From Planctomycetaceae bacterium (GTDB lineage: Bacteria; Planctomycetota; Planctomycetia; Pirellulales; UBA1268), in contig CANGIH010000141.1 of assembly GCA_947453875.1 (NCBI GenBank), positions 1 through 6,579 of the forward strand: a stretch of 6,579 nt of DNA, written 5' to 3'. This document shows positions 1-6,279 of the stretch, piece after piece. A program made the translations under genes and the position numbers. Under the pieces are notes generated by a model, which searched no databases, was not told where the DNA came from, and worked only from the letters and a program-made list of their open reading frames with translations. Position 1 is the stretch's first letter, and each line of letters opens with the position of its first letter.

Positions 1-456
1 AAGACCTACCTCGCGGTCGTCCAGGGTGAGCCGAGGTTCGACCGGGATGAGATCAATCTGCCGATCGGGATCCATCCCTACCAGCGCGAGCGGATGGCGG
101 TGCGACGCGACCATTCGACCAGCCGCGATGCCGTGACCCGATTCGAGGTCCTCGAGCGTTTCGGTCGCGCGGCTCTTCTCAAAGTGATGCCGAAGACCGG
201 TCGCACCCACCAGATCCGTGTGCATCTCGCTGCCGTCGGCAGTCCGATCCTCGCCGACATCCTCTACAGCGGCCGTGGCGTGGTCGACCGATCATTCCTC
301 GGTCTTCGTGGAGACACTGCGCCGCTGCTCCGCCGGCAGGCCCTCCATGCCGCCAGCCTCGCCATCGACCACCCCCTCTCGAAGGAGCGACGTCTCTTCG
401 AGGCGCCCCTCCCCGCCGACATCCTCGCCCTCCTCGCGGTGCTTCGCACCGGCTGA
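1..456 (+). CDS. RluA-family pseudouridine synthase, C-terminal part (5' end outside window)
   Basis: The frame is open from base 1 and ends at TGA 454-456, giving 151 residues of a protein that begins upstream. It starts with KTYLAVVQGEP, the usual beta strand after the catalytic loop of RluA/RluD-type synthases. It also has the family's C-terminal signature TGRTHQIRVHLA (window residues about 66-77), followed by a GSPILADILY stretch in the place of the usual 'HPIxGDxxYG'. These enzymes isomerise uridine to pseudouridine in rRNA or tRNA in the cytoplasm. The catalytic aspartate motif (RLDxxTSG-type) would lie upstream and cannot be checked. An internal ATG at 94 is not the start, because conserved family sequence precedes it. 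Whether the target is 23S rRNA (RluD- or RluC-like) or tRNA cannot be decided from this fragment, so no symbol is given. The family call is secure. Confidence 0.93.
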   Translation, partial: KTYLAVVQGEPRFDRDEINLPIGIHPYQRERMAVRRDHSTSRDAVTRFEVLERFGRAALLKVMPKTGRTHQIRVHLAAVGSPILADILYSGRGVVDRSFLGLRGDTAPLLRRQALHAASLAIDHPLSKERRLFEAPLPADILALLAVLRTG

Positions 457-476
457 AAGTCGCTCCCGCCGGCATG

Positions 477-505
477 GCAACAGCGGCGTCATCGCCTGCT
501 ATCCT
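477..505 (+). promoter_or_regulatory. Candidate sigma-70-type promoter for the TPR-ASPIC/UnbV unit
   Basis: An extended -10-like element TGCTATCCT lies at 497-505. A weak -35-like hexamer GCAACA (3 of 6 matches to TTGACA) lies at 477-482, with a 17-base spacer. It sits in the only non-coding gap between the pseudouridine synthase stop (456) and the TPR gene. Initiation near 512 would give a leader of about 47 bases to GTG 559. No clear terminator hairpin with a T-run separates the two genes, so read-through from upstream is also possible. The call is by motif only. Confidence 0.35.
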
Positions 506-544
506 ACGGAGGCGGGGCAGGGGCAGGTGGCGGCGTGGATCGGC

Positions 545-550
545 GAGGAG
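545..550 (+). promoter_or_regulatory. Ribosome binding site (GAGGAG) favouring the GTG 559 start
   Basis: GAGGAG lies 8 bases before GTG 559, which is good Shine-Dalgarno spacing. The in-frame upstream GTG at 535 has only a weaker AGGTGG (525-530) four bases before it. This is the main reason for preferring 559 as the start of the TPR gene. Confidence 0.5.
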
Positions 551-558
551 AAATCGGG

Positions 559-1662
559 GTGAGCGTGTGGTCCAGCGGCACCGTCGACGATCCCGGCATC
601 GGATCATGGCTCCCGATAGGCACGATCTTTTTCGTCGTCGGCCTCCTGCTGGCCGCGACGGCCGGATGCGGGAAACCCTCCCGGGACATGGCCGGTAGTG
701 AGTCGTCGGCAATCGGGCCTGCGCCGGCCGCGGTCGGTGTGGCTCCCGCCGACGAACCCCGAGGCGGCGAGCGATCCTCTCCGGCCCGCACGGCGCGGCC
801 CCTGCCGGAATCGTTCGCGGCCCTCCGCGACGAGACGCTGGCGCTTGCCGCCGATCTCCGCCGCCGCCACGCCGACGCGCCGGAGACGATCGATCTCGAG
901 GCGGCGATGCACGACCGGTTTGGCCACCTCGCCGCTGCCACGGCGCTGTGGGAGTCATGGCTGGCGACGCATCCCGATTCTCCCGAAGCGCACTTCCGGC
1001 TCGGGAAATATGCGAAGGAACGGGGGGACGACTCCGCCGCCATCGACCATCTCGAGATCAGTTTTTCAACGAAGCCCGAACTCCCCGGCGCGCAGGTTCT
1101 CCTCGGCGAGCTGCTCACCGGCGTCGGCCGTGCTGGAGATGCCGTGGCCGTGCTGTCACGTGAGTTGCCCGCCACGGCCGGCAACCCCAACCGGCTCATC
1201 CTGCTCGGCCATGCCCACCTCCAGAGCGGCGACTTCGCGGCCGCCAAGGCGAGCTTCGAGCGTGCCCTGGCGATCGCACCGTCATCCCCGCATGCCCTCT
1301 TCGGACTCGGCACGGCCTGCGCCCGGCTCGGCGATGCCGAGGGGGCGAGGCGGCATCTGGCCGAATTCGCCGCCCGCAAGGAGGAGGCGCTGGCGAAGGA
1401 TCGGGCCAATGCCGCGGCCCGACTTGACGACATGCCCGCCCTCCGTGCCACGGCCGCTGGATGGTATGCGATCGCCGGTCGGATTGATGCGGCGCGGGGC
1501 GATATGACGTCGGCGGAACGCGCCTGGCTGCGCGCCGTGGATTTTTCCCCCGCGCATCGCGACGCCGTCACCGGGCTGGTCGATATCCTCCGACGGCAGG
1601 GGCGCGATGAAGACGCCCGGGCCATCGTCGAAAGGGCGCGGGGAGCGGGTGGAGCCGACTGA
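559..1662 (+). CDS. Exported TPR-repeat protein, possible lipoprotein
   Basis: This is a 367-residue protein from GTG 559 (375 if GTG 535 is used). A hydrophobic segment at residues about 22-36 (IFFVVGLLLAATAG) runs into a cysteine at 37. That looks like a lipoprotein signal, but the lipobox is imperfect (Thr at -3), and from GTG 559 the n-region has no positive charge. GTG 535 would add an Asp-Arg-Arg. A low-complexity Ala/Pro/Gly/Ser linker follows (about 40-85). Then come helical TPR units at about 142-174, 176-209, 210-243, 244-277, 300-333 and 334-363, with the usual pattern of small residues and a closing proline (for example LGHAHLQSGDFAAAKASFERALAIAP). TPR arrays bind proteins; no catalytic motif is seen. 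The downstream ASPIC/UnbV gene begins one base after its stop, so the two are probably co-translated and may act together in the cell envelope. The TPR fold is secure; the partner and anchoring are inference. Confidence 0.88.
   Translation: MSVWSSGTVDDPGIGSWLPIGTIFFVVGLLLAATAGCGKPSRDMAGSESSAIGPAPAAVGVAPADEPRGGERSSPARTARPLPESFAALRDETLALAADLRRRHADAPETIDLEAAMHDRFGHLAAATALWESWLATHPDSPEAHFRLGKYAKERGDDSAAIDHLEISFSTKPELPGAQVLLGELLTGVGRAGDAVAVLSRELPATAGNPNRLILLGHAHLQSGDFAAAKASFERALAIAPSSPHALFGLGTACARLGDAEGARRHLAEFAARKEEALAKDRANAAARLDDMPALRATAAGWYAIAGRIDAARGDMTSAERAWLRAVDFSPAHRDAVTGLVDILRRQGRDEDARAIVERARGAGGAD
1651..1654 (+). promoter_or_regulatory. Ribosome binding site (GGAG) deciding the ATG 1664 start
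   Basis: GGAG lies 9 bases before ATG 1664 and inside the last codons of the TPR gene. The alternative in-frame ATG at 1607 would put 19 charged residues in front of the signal peptide and overlap the TPR gene by 56 bases, so 1664 is preferred. Confidence 0.5.
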
Positions 1663-1663
1663 T

Positions 1664-3418
1664 ATGCGACATCATCAACTGCCTCACCGCCCCCGATGGA
1701 CCGCATGGTGCAGGAAGATCCTCGCGATCGGCGCGGTGATCCTGACCCCGGGTGGCACGATGAGCCTGGCTGTCGAACCGCCGCCGGCGGCTGAGGATTC
1801 GCCGATTCGGTTCGACGACGTCACCGCCGCCACCGGCATCGGTTTCGTCCACGACGACGGCAGCAGTGGCCGGCGCTATATTCCCGAGACGGTCACCGCC
1901 GGGGTGGCGACATTCGACTACGACCTCGACGGCCGCATCGACATCTACTTCCCGAACGGATCGGATCTCCCCGGCACCGAGCCTCCCCGTGATCCGCGTC
2001 CGATGCTCGCACGGAATCGGGGGGATTGGCTCTTTGACGACGCCACCGCGGCGGCCGGGGTCGACCGGGCTGCCTATGGTGTCGGTGTCACGATCGGTGA
2101 CATCGACAACGACGGCTTCCCCGACATCGCCACGAGCAACCTCGGCAGCAAGCGGCTTTTTAAGAACCTGGGGGATGGCACCTTCGTGGACGTCACCTTG
2201 GAGGCCGGGGTGTCGGATGGCGACAAACTCGGTGCCGGCGTGGCGATGCTCGATGCCGACGGGGACGGAGATCTCGACATCTACGCCGCCAACTACGTGC
2301 AGTTCGCCTTCGAGGGGCATGTCTCGCCGCGGATCCGCGGGATCCCGCTCTATCACGGGCCGAGGGATTACGAAGCCTGGTCCGACACCCTCTTTCGCAA
2401 CGAGGGGGATGGCCGGTTCGCTGATGCGAGCCTCGAATCGGGCGTGGCCGCGGTCACCGGTCCCGGCATGGGGGTGGTGTGCCTGGACGAGGACGACGAC
2501 GGCGATACCGACATCTTCGTCCTCAACGACGTGGCGGGCAACTTCCTCTTTCGCAACGACGGGAGCGGCCGCTTCGAGGAGGTCGGGCTCGAGGTGGGGC
2601 TTGCCTATGACATGCTCGGCCAACCCAACGGGAGCATGGGGGTCGATTGCGGCGATGTCGACAACGACGGCTGGCTCGACCTGTGGATGACCTCCTATCA
2701 GGGGGAGAAGCCGGTGCTCTACCGCAATCTCGCCGGGAAGGGCTTCGAGGATGTCACCTCGCGCTGCGGCGCAGCGGCGGGGAGCATTCCCTGGGTGAAG
2801 TGGGGAGCGGGGATTGTCGACTTCGACGGCGATGGCCTCCGCGACCTGTTCATCGCCTGCGGACACATCAACGACCTCGTCGGGGAGTTCGACGACACCA
2901 CCGCCTACCGCAATCACAACTGTCTCCTCCGCAACATCGGCGGCCGTTTCAACGATCTCTCGGCCGCGGCAGGCCTACACGCCGTGGGGCGTCACAGCGC
3001 CCGCGGGGCCGCCTTCGACGATCTCGACAACGATGGCGACATCGACATCGTGGTCCTCAACTCACGAGAGGCGCCGACCTTGCTGAGGAACTCGGATCGT
3101 GAACGCGGCGGCAGCAACCACTGGCTCCAGGTGCGCCTGGTGGGGACGATCGCCTCACGCGACGCCGTCGGTGCCGGTGTCCGTGTCGTGGCCGGCGATC
3201 TACTGCTTGTCGACGAGGTGCATTCCGGGCGCGGGTACCAAGGGCATTTCGGCAGCCGGCTCCACTTCGGCCTCGGGGACCGCGATCGTGTTGACCGCAT
3301 CGAGGTTCGCTGGATCGGCGGCAGCCGCGAGGTGTTTGCCGTCGAGGGGGTCGATCGGCTGGTGACGCTCAGGCAGGGGGAGGGGGCACCGGTGGCTTCG
3401 CCTCGCTCGGGGGAGTGA
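1664..3418 (+). CDS. Secreted FG-GAP/VCBS beta-propeller protein with ASPIC/UnbV domain (CRTAC1-like)
   Basis: This is a 584-residue protein. The N-terminus has a basic stretch, then a hydrophobic core (ILAIGAVIL, about 19-27) and a probable signal peptidase site after SLA (about 36), so it is exported. The mature part holds seven calcium-loop motifs of the DxDxDGxxD type: 85-93 (DYDLDGRID), 146-154, 197-205, 275-283, 331-339, 386-394 and 453-461. Each is followed by a hydrophobic strand, as expected of FG-GAP/VCBS repeats forming a seven-bladed propeller. 'LFRNDGSGRF'-type turns recur between them. Residues about 485-575 match the ASPIC/UnbV domain (NHWLQVRLVG, GAGVRVVAGD, VHSGRGYQG, LHFGLGDRDRVDRIEVRW). 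Length and domain order fit the CRTAC1-like family, whose molecular role is poorly known; adhesion or binding outside the cytoplasm is likely. It is probably co-translated with the TPR gene, and its last 50 bases overlap the convergent glycosyltransferase gene. Confidence 0.93.
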   Translation: MRHHQLPHRPRWTAWCRKILAIGAVILTPGGTMSLAVEPPPAAEDSPIRFDDVTAATGIGFVHDDGSSGRRYIPETVTAGVATFDYDLDGRIDIYFPNGSDLPGTEPPRDPRPMLARNRGDWLFDDATAAAGVDRAAYGVGVTIGDIDNDGFPDIATSNLGSKRLFKNLGDGTFVDVTLEAGVSDGDKLGAGVAMLDADGDGDLDIYAANYVQFAFEGHVSPRIRGIPLYHGPRDYEAWSDTLFRNEGDGRFADASLESGVAAVTGPGMGVVCLDEDDDGDTDIFVLNDVAGNFLFRNDGSGRFEEVGLEVGLAYDMLGQPNGSMGVDCGDVDNDGWLDLWMTSYQGEKPVLYRNLAGKGFEDVTSRCGAAAGSIPWVKWGAGIVDFDGDGLRDLFIACGHINDLVGEFDDTTAYRNHNCLLRNIGGRFNDLSAAAGLHAVGRHSARGAAFDDLDNDGDIDIVVLNSREAPTLLRNSDRERGGSNHWLQVRLVGTIASRDAVGAGVRVVAGDLLLVDEVHSGRGYQGHFGSRLHFGLGDRDRVDRIEVRWIGGSREVFAVEGVDRLVTLRQGEGAPVASPRSGE

Positions 3419-4217
3419 TTCCTGCCGGTGGCGTGTCGACGAGGAGGCTCGCCCGGGCGAGTGTCGAGTCGATGACCCGGGAGAGCGCGACGACGAACCC
3501 CGCTGCCCCGTCACGCCACCCTCCCTGGAGAAGGTAGCTCTTGGTGAAACTCGCCAGACCACGCAGCGGCAGCATCCAAGCCGGGGTGCATTCCCCCAGA
3601 TCACGGAGGATGGCCGCCTTCGGAGTGGCGTAACGGATCGATCGGGAAATCACATCGGCGACATCGACGAAGCTGAAGTGGAGGATCGATCCCGGCGCGG
3701 TCCGCGCGGGCGCGGCGGCGACGACTCGCTCGTGGACGCGGTGGTCGGTGAAGCCTGATCGTGATCGATTGAAGAGCCTCACCACCCGCTCGTGGCCCCA
3801 CGGACCATGCCGCACCTCGTGGCGGTCGATGAACGTCCGCCGGTGCCACTCCCAGCAGGTGCGATCGTCGGACAAGTCGAGCGAGGCGAGGCCGCGGACG
3901 GCATCGTCGTCGAGGCATTCATCGGCGTCGAGCGACAGGATCCAGTCGTATGACGCGAGTGCGACGGCGTGGCGTTTCTGCGGGCCGAAGCCGAGGAAGG
4001 GATGGTGTTCGACCCGGGCCCCATGGGCACGGGCGATGGCGACGGTGTCGTCGGTCGATCCGGAATCGAGCACGAGCAGTTCGGCGCAGCAGGCGGCGCT
4101 GGCGAGGGTGGCGCCGACCTGGCTGGCGGCGTCACGCGTGATCACCACGCAGGAGATCGGCAGGCTCCGCGCCGCGGGCCATGGCACCTGCCCATGCGGT
4201 CCATTGGCGCGTGTCAT
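3369..4217 (-). CDS. Glycosyltransferase family 2, WaaE/KdtX-like
   Basis: This is a 282-residue protein with a GT-A fold. The nucleotide-sugar site starts with ISCVVITRDA (21-30), followed by LLVLDSGSTDDT (47-58) and the metal-binding LSLDADE, with the DAD at 97-99. Further motifs HGPWGHERVVRLFNR (137-151) and VHERV (161-165) are typical of the WaaE/KdtX-like lipopolysaccharide-core branch. The C-terminal SYLLQGGWRDGAAGF (227-241) is the amphipathic, probably membrane-facing part of that branch. It should transfer a sugar to a lipid-linked or surface glycan at the cytoplasmic face; donor and acceptor are unknown. Its ATG shares bases with the kinase stop (ATGA) and has no clear Shine-Dalgarno sequence, so translational coupling is likely. 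The last roughly 16 residues are proline-rich (PPSEAKPPVPPPPA) and are encoded in the overlap with the convergent gene. They look like a non-conserved extension. Confidence 0.9.
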   Translation of the reverse strand: MTRANGPHGQVPWPAARSLPISCVVITRDAASQVGATLASAACCAELLVLDSGSTDDTVAIARAHGARVEHHPFLGFGPQKRHAVALASYDWILSLDADECLDDDAVRGLASLDLSDDRTCWEWHRRTFIDRHEVRHGPWGHERVVRLFNRSRSGFTDHRVHERVVAAAPARTAPGSILHFSFVDVADVISRSIRYATPKAAILRDLGECTPAWMLPLRGLASFTKSYLLQGGWRDGAAGFVVALSRVIDSTLARASLLVDTPPAGITPPSEAKPPVPPPPA

Positions 4218-6037
4218 GGGCGGCCGGAGGGAGGCTCTGCCGGTGGGGCGGGGTGATCGGTCGGCAACATCGTTTTCGCCTCTCCCCGATCGGCGGAGCC
4301 ATCGATCGTCATCGGGTCGATCCCGTCGTCGTCAACGTCATCGTCGTCGGTGGCGAACAGGGGCGCGGAGGCCTGCGCTCCGTCACCGGCCAGTTTCAGA
4401 GGGAATTCGAGCGTGAAGGTGCTTCCTTCGCCGAGGCGGCTCTCGGCGTGGATTTCGCCGTGATGTTCCTTGAGGATCTTCCGGCTCACGGTCAGGCCCA
4501 GTCCCGTGCCGCGTGAGCCCTTCGTCGAGACGAAGAGATTGAAGATCCTCGCCAGCGTCTCCGGCGACATTCCCTCGCCATTGTCGGCGACGGTGATCCG
4601 CACCTTCCGCCGTGGGGCGTCGAGTCCGACGCGGATGTCGACGGCCGCACCGGGTCGATTCTCCACCGCGTCGAGAGCATTGGTGACGACATTGAGCACG
4701 GCCCGCGACATCCCCTCGGGGTCGAAGAGCATGCGGGGCAGCCCGGCGGGGTGGGTCCAGCGAATCACCGTTCCGGTCTCATCCGCCCGGTGGTGGACCG
4801 TCTCGACGATGTCGGTGATCAGGGCCGCCAGGTCGGTGGGCACGGGGTCGGGCTCCCGTTCCTTGCTGAACGACAGCATGTCCATCACCAGCGACGAGAT
4901 CTTGTTCTGGTTGCGGGAGACGATGTCCCAGCCCTTCTTGAGGACGGCGAGATCCTCGTTCTCCAGGCCCATCTCCACCAGGTAGCTGCCCCCCCGAATC
5001 CCCTGGAGGATGTTCTTGATGTGGTGCGAGAGGGTGGCGATGGTGTGGCCGACCGCCGCCAGTCGCTCCGACTGGACCATCGCCGAGTAGTAGGTGGTGT
5101 CCTCGACGGCGAGCGCCGCCTGATGGCCGATCGCCACCATGAGCTTGAGATGCTCGTCGCTGAACCGGCGCTGGCCGGCGCCGAGCGCGTCGGCGAGCGG
5201 CGTCGTGGTGTCGACATAAAGGATGCCGACCGTGCCGTAGCGGCCCTGCATCGGCACGCAGATCGCCTCGCGGACGCCGGTTCGCAGGACGCTGTGGCCG
5301 GAGCTGAAGCGGTCGTCGTCCTGGGCATCGCTCGTCAGCACCCCTTCGCCCCGTTCGAGGACGTAATCGAGGATCGTGCGGCTGATCGCCATCGAGGAGA
5401 CGTTGGCACTGCGACGGTCGCGGCGGGCCTTGGTCTTCAGCTGCCGGGTGTCGGGGTCGAGGAGCATCACGCATCCCCGGTCGGCCTCGACCCACTCGAA
5501 GACCAGTTGAAGGATCCTCCCGAGGAGCTCGTCGATGTCGAGCGTGTGGCTCACCGCCAGGCTCGTGCGGTACATCACCTGGAGGTTGCTGCGGGCCCGG
5601 GCAAGCCACCGGTTGTCGGTGTCTCCGAGGGCCTCGTCGCCGAGGCCCATGATGGGGTCGTCCTTGATCGCCTTGACGATCCTCGAGCCGTCGTCGCCAC
5701 GCGGAGTGACGATGGCGATCGCCTCGTCGCCGGCGTCGGTGGCAGCGTCGCTGGAGTAGGAAAGCAGCGTGCGGCCGACGAGGATCTGATCGCCGTGCGC
5801 AAGCTCGGCCCGATCGACCCGGCGGCTGTTGACGAACGTGCCGTTGGAGCTCTTCAGGTCGCCGATCACATGCGCGGCGCCGACGCGGCGGATCTCGGCG
5901 TGCCGCCGCGACACCTCGTGGTCGTCGAGTTGGACGAGATTCCCCGCCTCGCGGCCGATGCTCACCGCCCCCTCGTGGGAAGAGAGGTCGTAGCGTGCGC
6001 CGCGGTTGCGGCCCTGGATGACGAACAGCGACGACAC
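4214..6037 (-). CDS. FHA-GAF-histidine kinase (cytoplasmic sensor kinase)
   Basis: This is a 607-residue protein from GTG 6037. FHA domain at about 3-95: SIGRE (26-30), SRRH (43-46) and SSNGTFVN (63-70), the residues that bind phosphothreonine peptides. GAF domain at about 152-312, ending in a helix into the kinase core. The phospho-acceptor box is LSHHIKN, with His338 the likely site in the position of HELRN. ATPase motifs: N-box LNVVTNALDA (448-457), G1 DNGEGM (485-490), F-box FNLFVSTKG (499-507), G2 GTGLGL (510-515). No membrane segment is seen, so it senses inside the cell. After the ATPase comes a non-conserved acidic tail (DDDDVDDDG, about 564-572) and a Pro-rich end. No response regulator or receiver domain lies in the window. 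It is the first gene of a unit with the glycosyltransferase. ATG 6076 (620 residues) is the alternative start, but FHA domains of this type usually begin directly at the SLFVIQGR strand, which follows GTG 6037. Domain calls are firm; the ligand and target are unknown. Confidence 0.93.
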   Translation of the reverse strand: MSSLFVIQGRNRGARYDLSSHEGAVSIGREAGNLVQLDDHEVSRRHAEIRRVGAAHVIGDLKSSNGTFVNSRRVDRAELAHGDQILVGRTLLSYSSDAATDAGDEAIAIVTPRGDDGSRIVKAIKDDPIMGLGDEALGDTDNRWLARARSNLQVMYRTSLAVSHTLDIDELLGRILQLVFEWVEADRGCVMLLDPDTRQLKTKARRDRRSANVSSMAISRTILDYVLERGEGVLTSDAQDDDRFSSGHSVLRTGVREAICVPMQGRYGTVGILYVDTTTPLADALGAGQRRFSDEHLKLMVAIGHQAALAVEDTTYYSAMVQSERLAAVGHTIATLSHHIKNILQGIRGGSYLVEMGLENEDLAVLKKGWDIVSRNQNKISSLVMDMLSFSKEREPDPVPTDLAALITDIVETVHHRADETGTVIRWTHPAGLPRMLFDPEGMSRAVLNVVTNALDAVENRPGAAVDIRVGLDAPRRKVRITVADNGEGMSPETLARIFNLFVSTKGSRGTGLGLTVSRKILKEHHGEIHAESRLGEGSTFTLEFPLKLAGDGAQASAPLFATDDDDVDDDGIDPMTIDGSADRGEAKTMLPTDHPAPPAEPPSGRP

Positions 6038-6046
6038 GATGGACTC

Positions 6047-6052
6047 TCTCCT
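6047..6052 (-). promoter_or_regulatory. Ribosome binding site (AGGAGA) favouring the GTG 6037 start
   Basis: On the minus strand AGGAGA at 6052-6047 precedes GTG 6037 by about 9-10 bases. The ATG at 6076 has only a GGGTGAGGC stretch before it. The site supports the shorter kinase start, placed just before the FHA domain. Confidence 0.45.
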
Positions 6053-6091
6053 GAAGGGGGGCAGCCGTGACGGCATGCCTCACCCGAAGCG

Positions 6092-6120
6092 ATTCTGTCA
6101 CACCGATCGGCGGGCGGGAA
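6092..6120 (-). promoter_or_regulatory. Weak candidate promoter for the kinase-glycosyltransferase unit
   Basis: On the minus strand a -10-like CAGAAT (6097-6092, 4 of 6 matches) follows a weak TTCCCG (6120-6115, 3 of 6) with a 17-base spacer. Initiation near 6085 would leave about 48 bases of leader to GTG 6037 but only about 9 to ATG 6076. Chance matches of this quality are common, so this is a pointer only. Confidence 0.2.
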
Positions 6121-6171
6121 GACAGTCCGTGCCGAGGCGCGGGGCATGGTGGGATCGGTGGGGCCGCGGGC

Positions 6172-6177
6172 TACAAT
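6172..6177 (+). promoter_or_regulatory. Candidate -10 element (TACAAT) for the M28-type peptidase gene
   Basis: TACAAT (5 of 6 matches to TATAAT) is one of the few AT-rich hexamers in this GC-rich gap. The region 17 bases upstream (GTGGGA, 6149-6154) is a poor -35 element. Initiation near 6184 would give a leader of about 96 bases before ATG 6280. Confidence 0.35.
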
Positions 6178-6207
6178 GCCAGCTTGGCAGGCTGTGGGTA
6201 AAGTGAT

Positions 6208-6226
6208 CCGCCGCTCGATGCGGCGG
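6208..6226 (+). other. GC-rich stem-loop in the peptidase gene leader
   Basis: CCGCCGC (6208-6214) and GCGGCGG (6220-6226) form a perfect 7-bp stem around the 5-base loop TCGAT. No T-run follows, so it is not an ordinary intrinsic terminator. It lies between the candidate -10 element and ATG 6280 and would be part of the leader RNA. A small GCCA/TGGC hairpin (6178-6188) lies upstream. In DNA this GC-rich such stems can arise by chance. Confidence 0.4.
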
Positions 6227-6268
6227 CCGGGCTCGCGGTGGATCGTCGCGTGCCTCGAACCGTTCCCT

Positions 6269-6273
6269 GGAGG
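6269..6273 (+). promoter_or_regulatory. Strong ribosome binding site (GGAGG) for the peptidase gene
   Basis: GGAGG lies 6 bases before ATG 6280, the best Shine-Dalgarno sequence in the window. It fixes the start of the last gene. Confidence 0.75.
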
Positions 6274-6279
6274 TGAGTC

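Noticed and set aside
94..456. ATG 94 as the start of a small independent gene
   Set aside because: The frame is open to base 1 and the codons before 94 encode the conserved KTYLAVVQGEP strand of RluA-type enzymes, so the gene begins outside the window.
511..534. GGGGCAG-type short direct repeat before the TPR gene
   Set aside because: The repeat is only two imperfect copies in a G-rich stretch and shows no array, spacing or flanking structure that would suggest a mobile element or CRISPR.
457..558. A terminator between the pseudouridine synthase and TPR genes
   Set aside because: Short GC-rich inverted pieces are present, but there is no stable stem followed by a T-run, so none can be supported.
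504..1706. A 400-codon open frame on the minus strand across the TPR gene
   Set aside because: It is antisense to a clear TPR gene, its translation is Ala/Arg/Ser-rich low complexity with no recognisable domain, and long spurious open frames are expected at this GC.
1568..2917. A 449-codon open frame on the minus strand across the ASPIC/UnbV gene
   Set aside because: Its Val/Asp/Glu/Ile-rich translation mirrors the Asp-rich repeat codons of the true gene. The plus strand has seven calcium-loop motifs and the ASPIC/UnbV domain, so this is a shadow.
4751..6101. Two long open frames (plus 4751-6070 and minus 4779-6101) across the kinase gene
   Set aside because: Both run through the FHA-GAF-kinase coding region in other frames, lack domain motifs, and show the skewed Arg/Asp/Val composition of GC-rich shadow frames.
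6103..6110. CCGATCGG palindrome in the divergent intergenic region as an operator
   Set aside because: It is only 8 bp, GATCGG-type words are frequent throughout the window, and no second copy or longer symmetry flanks it.
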